Positions 33,194 to 41,589 of a DNA stretch of 64,000 bases are shown piece by piece (positions within the stretch are counted from its first letter, which is position 1; every line of letters starts with the position of its first letter). The translations under genes were made by a program, and so were the position numbers. The stretch is from Antricoccus suffuscus (GTDB taxonomy: Bacteria; Actinomycetota; Actinomycetes; Mycobacteriales; Antricoccaceae). The notes beneath the pieces are model-generated. The model made no database searches and was not told where the DNA came from. It saw only the letters and a program-made list of their open reading frames with translations. The DNA lies in NCBI RefSeq assembly GCF_003003235.1, contig NZ_PVUE01000001.1, positions 1 to 64,000 of the forward strand, in the 5' to 3' direction.

Positions 33194-34843
33194 TCAGGCG
33201 TTGAGCCAGGTTGAGGTCGGATAGAACAGTCCCCCGGCGAAGCTTAGAGCCTTCTTTCCATCGGGCAGGTTCTGTCCGTTGAAGTTTTGGACCTTCTTCG
33301 CCGCGAAGCACCCCCAGATCGTGCGGCTGGTGAATAGGTAGGGCAGGTCGACAGCGAAGCGCTCGTTGACCTTTTGGTAAGCGGCGAGCCGGTCGGCCTT
33401 GTTGAGGCTGGTCCGGCCTTTCTGAAGCGCTGTCTCGACTTCCGGATCCATGTTCCGGGCGAAGTTCAGGGCCGATTTCCCGATCGGCGCGGCGGTAAGC
33501 GGACTCCACCAGACGTAGTTGGCGTCGGGGTTTGCCGCGTTGAACGAACGCCATCCGGTGGTCTGATAATCACCCAGGACCGCGTTAGTAATCAGTTGGA
33601 CCTGCTCGACCTGCTTGATTTTGACGGTGATGCCGATGGCCTCCCACTGCTGCTGAACGAACTGGGCGGTCTCGCCGTTGCGCGGGTTGTTGGTCGTGGC
33701 GTATTCGATGACGGGCTTGCCTTTTTCCTTGGTGTACTCCTGCACGAGACTCTTGGCCTTGCCCTGGTCGTAGCGGGGGAAGCCTTTCGCGCTCGCGTCG
33801 TAGTCCTTGTTACCCGGGAACAGGCCATAGGCTGGCTCGTAGAGGCCGAAGTTGTGCACCTTCTGGTACGTCGCGTTGTCGAAGCCGTACGAGATCGCCT
33901 GACGGATCCGCAGGTCGCTCACCACCGGAGCCATGAGGTTGATCATCACCATGTTCATGCTCGGCTCGCCAGTGGTGCTTCCCTTGTCGGTGAGGTACTG
34001 CACCTCCGACTTGTCCTTCAAGTCTCGGAGGTTGATCGAGTCGCTGGAGTGCATGATGTCGATCGTCCCGGCGAGCAGCGAGTTCTCGCGACTGGTGGGG
34101 TCCGAGATCGTCTGGTACTCGACGCGGTCGACGTAGGGCAGCCCCTTCTGCCAGTAGTTCTTGTTGGCGTTGGCGTAGAAATGCGAGCCCGGGACCCATT
34201 CGTCGAAGACGAATGGACCGGTGCCGATTGGTGTGAGGCCCCCGGCGGGGGTCGCGATGGTTTTCGGTGAGGGGACATAGCCGAGCTGGCCGGTCAGATA
34301 CGTGGGGAACGCGGGCCATGGCGTTTTGGTCTTCATCACTACGGTCATGGCATCAGTGGCGGTCACCGAGGCCAGGTTGAGCAGTGCCGGCGCGGTCAGC
34401 GGCGCCTTCTGCACCGCCTGCAGCGCGCCGACCACCTCCGCGGAAGTGAGCGGGGTGTTGTCGTGGAACATGATGCCGTCGCGCAGCTTCACCGTGAACT
34501 CGGTGAAGTCAGCGTTGGGCGTCATGGACTTGCACAGGTAAGGCTGCGCGTCACCGTTGGCGTCGAGAGCCATGAGCGGATCGAACACTGTGGACGCGTA
34601 CATGAGGCCAGCGGTGTCGAACTGGCCGGTAGGCGGAGCAAAGCTGTTGAAGTCGGACTCGAGGCCCATCTTCAGCGTGCCGCCCTTCTTCGGGGTCTTG
34701 GTGGTCCGGCCAGAGACCTCACTGCCGGTGCCGCTGGAGGCATTGGGAGCAGCGGTGCCACCGCACGCGACGGCGACGCCGCTGACGAGGAGGAACCCGG
34801 CGCCTACCGAAAGAAACTGCCGCCTGTTGAAGTCATGCACCAT
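33194..34843 (-). CDS. Extracellular solute-binding lipoprotein, family 5
   Basis: 549 aa. The N-terminal signal NRRQFLSVGAGFLLVSGVAV leads to a lipobox with C28 (ACGG), and the twin arginine suggests Tat export. The mature part is an SBP_bac_5 protein with an HDNTPLTSAEVVGAL motif (typical F.DGxPxTAxDV). It captures a peptide or other solute outside the membrane for the permease pair. The ATG at 34843 has GGGG upstream. First gene of the four-gene operon. Confidence 0.93.
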   Translation of the reverse strand: MVHDFNRRQFLSVGAGFLLVSGVAVACGGTAAPNASSGTGSEVSGRTTKTPKKGGTLKMGLESDFNSFAPPTGQFDTAGLMYASTVFDPLMALDANGDAQPYLCKSMTPNADFTEFTVKLRDGIMFHDNTPLTSAEVVGALQAVQKAPLTAPALLNLASVTATDAMTVVMKTKTPWPAFPTYLTGQLGYVPSPKTIATPAGGLTPIGTGPFVFDEWVPGSHFYANANKNYWQKGLPYVDRVEYQTISDPTSRENSLLAGTIDIMHSSDSINLRDLKDKSEVQYLTDKGSTTGEPSMNMVMINLMAPVVSDLRIRQAISYGFDNATYQKVHNFGLYEPAYGLFPGNKDYDASAKGFPRYDQGKAKSLVQEYTKEKGKPVIEYATTNNPRNGETAQFVQQQWEAIGITVKIKQVEQVQLITNAVLGDYQTTGWRSFNAANPDANYVWWSPLTAAPIGKSALNFARNMDPEVETALQKGRTSLNKADRLAAYQKVNERFAVDLPYLFTSRTIWGCFAAKKVQNFNGQNLPDGKKALSFAGGLFYPTSTWLNA

Positions 34844-35021
34844 GCGAGCCCCCATTAATGTGAGATTAGGTACACAACGGTTTAGCATCGAATGCTCAAG
34901 AGCACAACGGCGACGGACCGATTGCGACCAACAGGAGACCTTGGACTAACAGCGCCTAAGCCACAATTCGCGGTCCCGGGATCACGAAATCTGCACCTGA
35001 AATGCACATATATGCTCGGGG

Positions 35022-36728
35022 TTAATTCTGCAGGTACTGGTGCACAAACTGCACCGCGACCGAGCCCTCGCCGACCGCGGACGCTACCCGTTTGACCGAT
35101 CTGGCGCGCACGTCGCCGACGGCGAACACCCCGGGAACGCTGGTCTCGTACAGGTAGGGATCGCGCTCGCCGTCTGGTGTGGCAAATCGACGGTCCCCGA
35201 GTGCGGGGCCGGTGAGCACGAACCCGCGCCGGTCGGTCGCTATCTGCGGCGGCAGCCATCCGGTGTGTGGCGACGCGCCGATGAAGATAAACATCGCGGA
35301 CGCGGCCAACTCGGTGGTCTCGCCACCGTCCGCGTCCGAAACGGTGATGGTATCGATACGGTCGGTGCCGGTTACCTTCTGCACCTGTGCGCGGCATCGG
35401 ACCTCGATGTTGGGTCGTGCCTCGATTTGTTCGATCAGGTACGCCGACATCTTGTCGCCGAGCGATGCAGACCGGCACAGGATCGTAACTTTGGCGGCGT
35501 ACTCGGAGAAGAACACGGCTGCCTGACCCGCAGAGTTGGCGCCGCCGACCACGACGATTTGCTCGCCGACGACGGTGTCGCGCTCGCTGAGTGCCGCACC
35601 GTAGAAGATTCCGCGGCCTTCCAGATCGCTGGCGCCGGGCACATCCAGACTGTTGTAGTCGACACCACTGGCCAAGATCATGGCCCCGCAGGTGATCGCG
35701 GATCCATCGGCCAGATCGAGCCGGGGGTACGGTCCGCTCACGTCGAGGTTGGTCACGGTCGCGGGTGCGAGTACTTCGACCTGAAAGCGCCGCGCCTGGG
35801 TGACCGCTCGTCGGGCCAGGTCGCCGCCGGCGATTCCGTTCGGAAATCCGAGGTAGTTCTCGATCCGGGACGACTGTCCCGCCTGACCGCCCGGCGCCGA
35901 CTGCTCGAGACACACCGTCGACAAACCCTCACTGGCCCCGTAGACCGCGGCGGCCAGTCCGGCCGGCCCGGCCCCAACGACCGCGAGGTCGAAGACGGTG
36001 GTGTCGGAGCGCGTCTTTTGACCGAGTGCCGCGGCCAGGGTCGCGACGTCCGGGCAGACGAGGCGCTGACCGTCGGGAGTCACGACGAGTGGAAGTGCCG
36101 CGTCGTCGGTTGCCGAATGCAGGCGTCTGGCCTCCGGGCTTGACGCGACGTCGAGCCACTGCATGGGTATCTGGTTACGCTGCAGGAAGTCCCGTACCGC
36201 GTGGCTTGCGGCGGAGAATTTGGTCCCCACGACCCGCGTCACGTCACGGGACGGCTGTTGGTTTGCGTGCCAGTCCTCGAGCAGATCGTCGAGGACCGGA
36301 TACAACCGCTCCTCGGGTGGCTCCCACGGCTTGAGGATGTAGTAGTCGAGGTGGAGGTCGTTGATCGCGCCGATCGCGACCTCGGTGTCGGCGTACGCGG
36401 TCAGCAGCACGGCGCGTACGTCGACGAACAACTCGCGGGCCGACTTCAGGACCTCGAACCCAGACACGTCGGGCATGCGTTGGTCCGATACGACGAGCGC
36501 CAGCGGCGAGGACCTCAGCTTGAGCTCTTTGAGTAGCTCGATCGCCTCGGCGCCGCCGGAGGCGACCATGATCCGATAGTGCTGGCCGTATTGGCGGCGC
36601 AGGTCGCCACGTACGGCGCTCAGTACGGCGGGATCGTCGTCGACCGCGACGATGATGGGGCGGTCCGAGCCACGAGCGGAGTTCTGGTCGGCACCCGACT
36701 CAGCGGCGTTGCTCGAGGGGGCGGTCAC
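35022..36728 (-). CDS. Receiver / glutaredoxin-like / thioredoxin reductase-like fusion protein
   Basis: 568 aa. Residues 24-150 form a receiver domain with phosphoacceptor D82 (VVSDQRMPDVSG) and LKPWEPP. Residues about 162-240 look glutaredoxin-like (AVRDFLQRNQIPMQWLDVAS). Residues 245-565 match thioredoxin reductase: FDLAVVGAGPAGLAAAVYGA, GGQAGQSSRIENYLGFP, VVVGGANSAGQAAVF and VFAVGDVR. The CXXC expected around residues 376-382 is replaced by FYGAALSE, so dithiol exchange is impossible. The GTG at 36728 overlaps the kinase stop (GTGA). Output may be a redox reaction gated by phosphorylation. Confidence 0.88.
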   Translation of the reverse strand: MTAPSSNAAESGADQNSARGSDRPIIVAVDDDPAVLSAVRGDLRRQYGQHYRIMVASGGAEAIELLKELKLRSSPLALVVSDQRMPDVSGFEVLKSARELFVDVRAVLLTAYADTEVAIGAINDLHLDYYILKPWEPPEERLYPVLDDLLEDWHANQQPSRDVTRVVGTKFSAASHAVRDFLQRNQIPMQWLDVASSPEARRLHSATDDAALPLVVTPDGQRLVCPDVATLAAALGQKTRSDTTVFDLAVVGAGPAGLAAAVYGASEGLSTVCLEQSAPGGQAGQSSRIENYLGFPNGIAGGDLARRAVTQARRFQVEVLAPATVTNLDVSGPYPRLDLADGSAITCGAMILASGVDYNSLDVPGASDLEGRGIFYGAALSERDTVVGEQIVVVGGANSAGQAAVFFSEYAAKVTILCRSASLGDKMSAYLIEQIEARPNIEVRCRAQVQKVTGTDRIDTITVSDADGGETTELAASAMFIFIGASPHTGWLPPQIATDRRGFVLTGPALGDRRFATPDGERDPYLYETSVPGVFAVGDVRARSVKRVASAVGEGSVAVQFVHQYLQN

Positions 36729-38548
36729 TGGGCCTCCACTTCCGTCCCTGTCGTGTCGCGTCGCAGCGGTATTCGCACCCGAAACACTGTGCGACCCGGA
36801 TCGGAGGTGACGTCTATCCGGCCGCCAGAACCGCGCACGATGTTGAACACGATGTTGAGTCCGAGGCCCGTCCCCTGACCCGGGAGTTTGGTGGTGAAGA
36901 ACGGGTCGAACACCTTGTCCAGCAGGCTCGGATCGATCCCGGGGCCGTCGTCCTCGATCATCACCGTGACCCACTCGTCGTCGGCGGAGGTGCTGATGAC
37001 CAGGTGTCCGGAGGCGCCCATGGCGTCAACGGCGTTGTCGATCAAGTTGGTCCACACTTGGTTCAGCTCGCTCCCTAAGGCCTCGATCCGCGGGATGTCC
37101 TGTCCATATCGTCGGTCGACTGCGACGCCCCGCTTGAGCTTCGCTTGGAGCATGACGAGTGTGTTGTCGAGACCTTCGTGTACGTCGACCTCCTGCACCG
37201 GCGCCTGATCCATGAAGCTGTAGTCCTTCAGAGCCTTCACGATTTCGGATATCTGCCCTGACCCGTGCCCAATCTGCGCCAACAAGGCGAAGGCGGTAAA
37301 TGAGTTGGTCATTAACGACAACGCCGACGCGAGTTTCTCGGGAGCGAAATCGCCAGCGATCTTGTCCAGATCGCCGATGTCCAGGTCCAGGCTGACGATC
37401 GGCCCGGCGAGCTCCCACGGTGCCGCAACTCCGCGCGCATCAAGCCAGTCTTCGACGTCGCTCTCGCGGTCGCTTCGGGACATCGCGTCCAGCGTGTCGG
37501 GCATTGTTGCTCGGCGTGTGCCGTGTTCCACGAGTTCCGCTAGGCGGGCGGCATCGTTGCCGGTGAGGCCCTGCGCGGCGAGGTCGAAGAATTTGTTGCA
37601 GGTCTCGGACAGCGCGTCCCGAAGTAGCACCGCACCGCGCTGAGCCGCGGCCGCCGGGTTGTTGAGCTCGTGCGCCATACCGGCGCTGAGTCGGCCAAGC
37701 GTGGCGAGCTTCTCGCTCTGCACCAGGGCGGCGGTTCGTTCTGCGACATCTTGTTCGAGCTGCAACTGGTACTGCGCGGTCAGCGCCTCGGCTTCCTTAC
37801 GATCTGTGATGTCCCGGAAGAACGTGTGCGTTGCCATGAACACGCCGTCCCGGAACCGGCCGGTGGCGTTTCCTTCAACCGGGAACTTGCGGCCGTCCTT
37901 GGCGACAAACGTGACTTCGACCGAGTCGATGGTCATGCCGCTCATGATCTGGCCGATGATCACGGTGCAGTGGTCGTGAAACTCTTCGTCCACGATGTCG
38001 AACAGGGTGAGGCCCGGTAGCTCCTCGGGACTGTAGCCGAGGTGGTCGTGCCAGGCCTTGTTCACGAACTGGAAATGACCGTCGGGACTGATGCTCTGGA
38101 TAATGTCGTGCGAGGACTCGATCAGATCGGCATAGCGACGCTCGCTCTCGCGGCCGTCCTCTTCGGCGATGCGCTGCCGTGTGAGGTCGCGCGCGACGGC
38201 GTAGTACCGACCCGTGGTGGCAATCGCGACAGCGGTCCAGGAGAGCCAGCGTGTTGCCCCGTCGCGGTCCATGAAGCGGTTTTCAAAACGGGTGATGTCC
38301 TGGCCGTTTCGGCCAGCCTCCAGTTGCGCCGCAGTGGATTCGACATCGTCCGGCTGAACGAAATCGAGTAATGGGCGCCACAACAGATCTTTACAGTCGT
38401 AGCCGAGCAGATCCGTCCAGCCGTCGGACAGTTCCTCGAAATACCCGTCAAAATTTGCGACGCACGCGAGATCGACCGTCAAATCGAGAAGCCGTCGCGA
38501 CACCTCGTCAGGCCAACCAAACCCCGTTACGTTTGCCTGTGAATCCAC
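36725..38548 (-). CDS. PAS-PAS sensor histidine kinase
   Basis: 607 aa without membrane helices, so probably a cytosolic sensor. PAS 1 spans about residues 20-125, PAS 2 about 135-255 with EVTFVAKDGRKFPVEGNATG. The dimerisation helix has phosphoacceptor H293 in GMAHELNNPAAAAQRGAVLL; N box LNQVWTNLIDNAVDAMG, G1 EDDGPGID and G2 GTGLGLNIV follow. It is coupled to the receiver/reductase fusion and is presumably its phosphodonor. The signal sensed by the PAS domains is not evident. Confidence 0.92.
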   Translation of the reverse strand: MDSQANVTGFGWPDEVSRRLLDLTVDLACVANFDGYFEELSDGWTDLLGYDCKDLLWRPLLDFVQPDDVESTAAQLEAGRNGQDITRFENRFMDRDGATRWLSWTAVAIATTGRYYAVARDLTRQRIAEEDGRESERRYADLIESSHDIIQSISPDGHFQFVNKAWHDHLGYSPEELPGLTLFDIVDEEFHDHCTVIIGQIMSGMTIDSVEVTFVAKDGRKFPVEGNATGRFRDGVFMATHTFFRDITDRKEAEALTAQYQLQLEQDVAERTAALVQSEKLATLGRLSAGMAHELNNPAAAAQRGAVLLRDALSETCNKFFDLAAQGLTGNDAARLAELVEHGTRRATMPDTLDAMSRSDRESDVEDWLDARGVAAPWELAGPIVSLDLDIGDLDKIAGDFAPEKLASALSLMTNSFTAFALLAQIGHGSGQISEIVKALKDYSFMDQAPVQEVDVHEGLDNTLVMLQAKLKRGVAVDRRYGQDIPRIEALGSELNQVWTNLIDNAVDAMGASGHLVISTSADDEWVTVMIEDDGPGIDPSLLDKVFDPFFTTKLPGQGTGLGLNIVFNIVRGSGGRIDVTSDPGRTVFRVRIPLRRDTTGTEVEAQ

Positions 38549-38610
38549 GGCGCCCCCGCCTCAGTTCGTTCCCCAGGGCCTCATCGTACTTCCGGACCCT
38601 TACGTTCCGC

Positions 38611-39402
38611 TTACATGTCGCGGAAGGCCGGCTTACGCCGCTCGGGAAACGCCGCGACCGCGTCCTTGTGATCCTGCGTCATCAACCCGAGGACCTGCGA
38701 GCGCATCTCGATCTCCATGTGCTCGCGGAACCCGCCACCGATGCTGGCGTTGAGGAGTTCTTTTGCCATCCGTACGCCGAACGGAGCGTTAGAGGCGATC
38801 TCGGCTGCCATCGCCTTCGCCTCGGCCAGCGGGTCGTCGACGATCTTGTTGAGAAAGCCGAGCTTCTCGGCGCGCTCGGCGTCGAGTACGCCGCCGGTGT
38901 AGAACAATTCGGCTGCCGCGGTCTGGCCGATGAGACGGGGCAGCAGCCACGACAGGCCCAGATCACCTGGCGTCATGCCGATCCGGACGAACACGGCGTT
39001 GAACTTCGCATCCGGTGCAGCGATTCGGATATCCGACGCCGAAGCGAAAGCGAAGCCGGCGCCGACGGAGTGTCCTTGCAGCGCCACGACGATCGGCTGC
39101 GGGATCTCACGCATCGTCAGGATCAGGTTGGTTGACGCCCGGAGACGTTCGAGCCTGCGTTGGACCGCGCCCGGTCCGTCGCTGTCACCGATCGGCGACT
39201 TGAGGTCCATACCGGAGCAGAAGGACTTGCCGGCGCCGTTCAACACCACGGCACGGCACTCGTAGTCGGTGCGCAGGGACTCGAACGCGGCGATCAGCCC
39301 TTCGTGGATCTGCGGCGTGAGGGAGTTATGGCGCTCTGGGTTGTTGAGCGTGATGATCGTGACGGCGCCCTCGCGCTCGACTAGTACGGCGTTCTCAGTC
39401 AT
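38611..39402 (-). CDS. Enoyl-CoA hydratase/isomerase family protein
   Basis: 263 aa crotonase fold. The oxyanion-hole segments are GKSFCSGMDLKSPIGD (residues 58-73) and VVALQGHSVGAGFAFASASD. The position of the second catalytic Glu of hydratases, in RIGMTPGDLGLSWLLPRLIG, appears to be Asp-Leu-Gly, so isomerase or hydrolase activity is possible. The ATG at 39402 is used; the frame is open further up. It is the last gene of the long minus-strand catabolic operon, 67 bp after the FMN oxidase gene. Confidence 0.87.
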   Translation of the reverse strand: MTENAVLVEREGAVTIITLNNPERHNSLTPQIHEGLIAAFESLRTDYECRAVVLNGAGKSFCSGMDLKSPIGDSDGPGAVQRRLERLRASTNLILTMREIPQPIVVALQGHSVGAGFAFASASDIRIAAPDAKFNAVFVRIGMTPGDLGLSWLLPRLIGQTAAAELFYTGGVLDAERAEKLGFLNKIVDDPLAEAKAMAAEIASNAPFGVRMAKELLNASIGGGFREHMEIEMRSQVLGLMTQDHKDAVAAFPERRKPAFRDM

Positions 39403-39469
39403 CGGGTCCTCTACTTTGTGGATGAGTGCGGGCCAGCCAGACCTTGGCCGTGCCCGCATGCTGGTCATG

Positions 39470-40708
39470 TCAAGTGCTAAGGGGCGACCGGTCCCGCGTC
39501 GCCCTCAGCGACACCTGAGCCGGTCCGATATCGCCGATGGTCGGCGTGCCGAGCAGGGTCATCGTGCGCCGCAGTTCCGCGCGGTAGATGTCAATGACTT
39601 TGCGTACGCCACGCTCGCCAGCCATCATCAGCCCGAATAGGTATGGCCGGCCGATCATGACGGCGCGGGCTCCGAGGCCGACGGCCGCCGCGATGTCCGA
39701 TCCGGTGCGAAAGCCGGAGTCGACGTACACCTCGGCGCGGTCACCGACGGCCTCGGCAACGGCAGGCAGTACCGCCAGCGGGGAGCGGGTGCGGTCGAGT
39801 TGGCGACCGCCGTGATTTGACACGACCACCGCAGCGGCGCCGGCATCGACGCTGTCGCGAGCGTCGGCGACATTCATCAGTCCTTTGACGATGACCGGGC
39901 CGTCCCAGTTCTCCCGCAGCCAGGCGATGTCGGCGGGGCGGATGTTGCTTTCCACGACCGCGCCGGTGTTGGTCCAGCGTCGGTCGCCCGCGTCGGTCAG
40001 GGTGGCGAAGCGAAGCGGATCGTGGGTGATCAGGTCGACGACCCATCGCGGGTTGACTGCCATGTCGAGCAATGCCCGCGCGGTGAGGTTTGGCGGGACG
40101 TCGAAGCCGTTGTGGAAGTCTCGGCGTCGGTGCCCGGCCACGGGCGTGTCGACGGTGAGCATCAGGGCCTCGTAACCGGCGTCGCGCGCCTGCGCAAGGT
40201 GCCCGAGGGTGATCTCGCGGTCGCGCATCAGGTAGACCTGAAACCAGTTGCGCCCGCCGGCCGCGACCTTCCCAACCTCGCCGATCGAGGTCGTCGCGAA
40301 CGTGGACAGGCAGTAAGGTACGCCGGCATCGCGACCCGCTCGCGCGACCGAACCCTCTCCCTCGTGATGACTGAGGCGAGTGAAACCGGTCGGCGCGAGG
40401 ATCAGCGGCAACGGAGCGGGTCGGCCGAGGATCTCGGTCGAGGTGTCGGGCTTATGGACCTGCCCGAATGCGCGTGGCGTGAAGCGGACACTGTCGAGTT
40501 CGCGTCGATTCTCGGCCAGCGAGACTTCGTATTCGGCCGCTCCGGTGACGAACTCCCACACCGAACGCGGCACGCGGCGTTTCGCGAGGCGTTCGACGTC
40601 GACCATGGCCTGGGACTTCGCGAGCCGGCGGGCCTCGCCGCGTCGTTCGGGAACGCGCACTCGCAGGTAGGGCTTGATTTCCGACGGCGAGGGGATACGA
40701 CGTGTCAT
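39470..40708 (-). CDS. FMN-dependent alpha-hydroxy acid oxidase/dehydrogenase
   Basis: 412 aa of the L-lactate dehydrogenase/glycolate oxidase family. FMN and active-site motifs are VWEFVTGAAEYEVSLAENR, ILAPTGFTRLSHHEGE, WFQVYLMRD, LTVDTPVAGHRRRD and the catalytic SNHGGRQLD, then YVDSGFRTGSDIAAAVGLGA. It oxidises a 2-hydroxy acid to a 2-keto acid. The usual N-terminal region is extended by about 30 residues. It lies between the SDR and the enoyl-CoA hydratase in the operon, a notable position for such an enzyme. Confidence 0.92.
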   Translation of the reverse strand: MTRRIPSPSEIKPYLRVRVPERRGEARRLAKSQAMVDVERLAKRRVPRSVWEFVTGAAEYEVSLAENRRELDSVRFTPRAFGQVHKPDTSTEILGRPAPLPLILAPTGFTRLSHHEGEGSVARAGRDAGVPYCLSTFATTSIGEVGKVAAGGRNWFQVYLMRDREITLGHLAQARDAGYEALMLTVDTPVAGHRRRDFHNGFDVPPNLTARALLDMAVNPRWVVDLITHDPLRFATLTDAGDRRWTNTGAVVESNIRPADIAWLRENWDGPVIVKGLMNVADARDSVDAGAAAVVVSNHGGRQLDRTRSPLAVLPAVAEAVGDRAEVYVDSGFRTGSDIAAAVGLGARAVMIGRPYLFGLMMAGERGVRKVIDIYRAELRRTMTLLGTPTIGDIGPAQVSLRATRDRSPLST

Positions 40709-40713
40709 CGCGC

Positions 40714-41493
40714 TTACACCACCATCGACAGGCCGCCGTCGACGTTGAGCGCCGTACCGGTCAGGTAGCTCGCCCGCGAGGAAAGCAAGAATGCCGCAAC
40801 ATCGGCGAACTCCTCGGTGCGACCGACGCGGCCGAGCGGGATGCGCATCTGTTCGGCGCGGTTGGCCTCCCACTCCTCGACGTCGGCACCGGTCGCGGCC
40901 GCGCCACGCACCCACTGGTCGCTGTGTACGAATCCGATCAACAGCGCGTTCACCCGAATCCGGTCGGCGGCGAGATCCCGGGACAGTCCGTTTGTGAGCG
41001 CCAGGCCGGCCGCGCGATACACCGAGCTCGGCATTGACTTGTTGGGCTGGAAGCGCGCGTAGATGCTCAGCACGTTCAGGACCGCGGGCGCATCGCTCTT
41101 GCGCAGCAGCGGCAGGCTTTGCCGGATACCACGTATCTTCGCGAGCAACTTGAGTTCGAAGTCCATCTGCCACTCGTCGTCGGTGGTCGTCTCGAAGCCG
41201 CTACCTGTGTGGAAGCCAGCGTTGTTGACCAGCCCGTCCAACCGGCCCCATTCGCGTTCGGCCGTATCAATCGCGCTTTGGAGGTCGTCGGCGTTGCGGA
41301 CGTCGGCGGGCACGGTCAGCACCTGTGTCCCGGCGGCGCTCAGGTCGTGGGCCGCGGCGTCGAGCTTGTCCGCGTTGCGGCCGACCAGGAGCACATTCGC
41401 TCCCTCCTTGACCAGGGTGTGGGCGAGGCCGAGCCCAAGGCCGGACGATCCTCCCGTGATGAGTACATTGCGTCCTGCGAGCTCGAGATCCAC
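40714..41493 (-). CDS. Short-chain dehydrogenase/reductase
   Basis: 259 aa. TGGSSGLGLGLAHTLV (Rossmann), LVNNAGFHTGSG and the active site SIYARFQPNKSMPSSVYRAA with Ser and Tyr, but the usual YxxxK Lys is not apparent: after Y comes RAAGLAL, so catalysis may be altered. C-terminal SSRASYLTGTALNVDGGLS is typical. It may reduce or oxidise a keto or hydroxy intermediate. It precedes the FMN oxidase by 5 bp. Confidence 0.88.
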   Translation of the reverse strand: MDLELAGRNVLITGGSSGLGLGLAHTLVKEGANVLLVGRNADKLDAAAHDLSAAGTQVLTVPADVRNADDLQSAIDTAEREWGRLDGLVNNAGFHTGSGFETTTDDEWQMDFELKLLAKIRGIRQSLPLLRKSDAPAVLNVLSIYARFQPNKSMPSSVYRAAGLALTNGLSRDLAADRIRVNALLIGFVHSDQWVRGAAATGADVEEWEANRAEQMRIPLGRVGRTEEFADVAAFLLSSRASYLTGTALNVDGGLSMVV

Positions 41494-41589
41494 GGGTTCT
41501 CCTCTGTTCCGGTTGCTGTTCCTGAACGATACCGATGCTGCGCCGTGGCCAGCACGGAATGTCGCGGTGCACCCTCCGGTCGGCCGGCC

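Noticed and set aside
35040-36143. 367-codon plus-strand frame opposite the receiver/reductase fusion
   Set aside because: Antisense shadow without motifs; the opposite strand has a clear multidomain gene.
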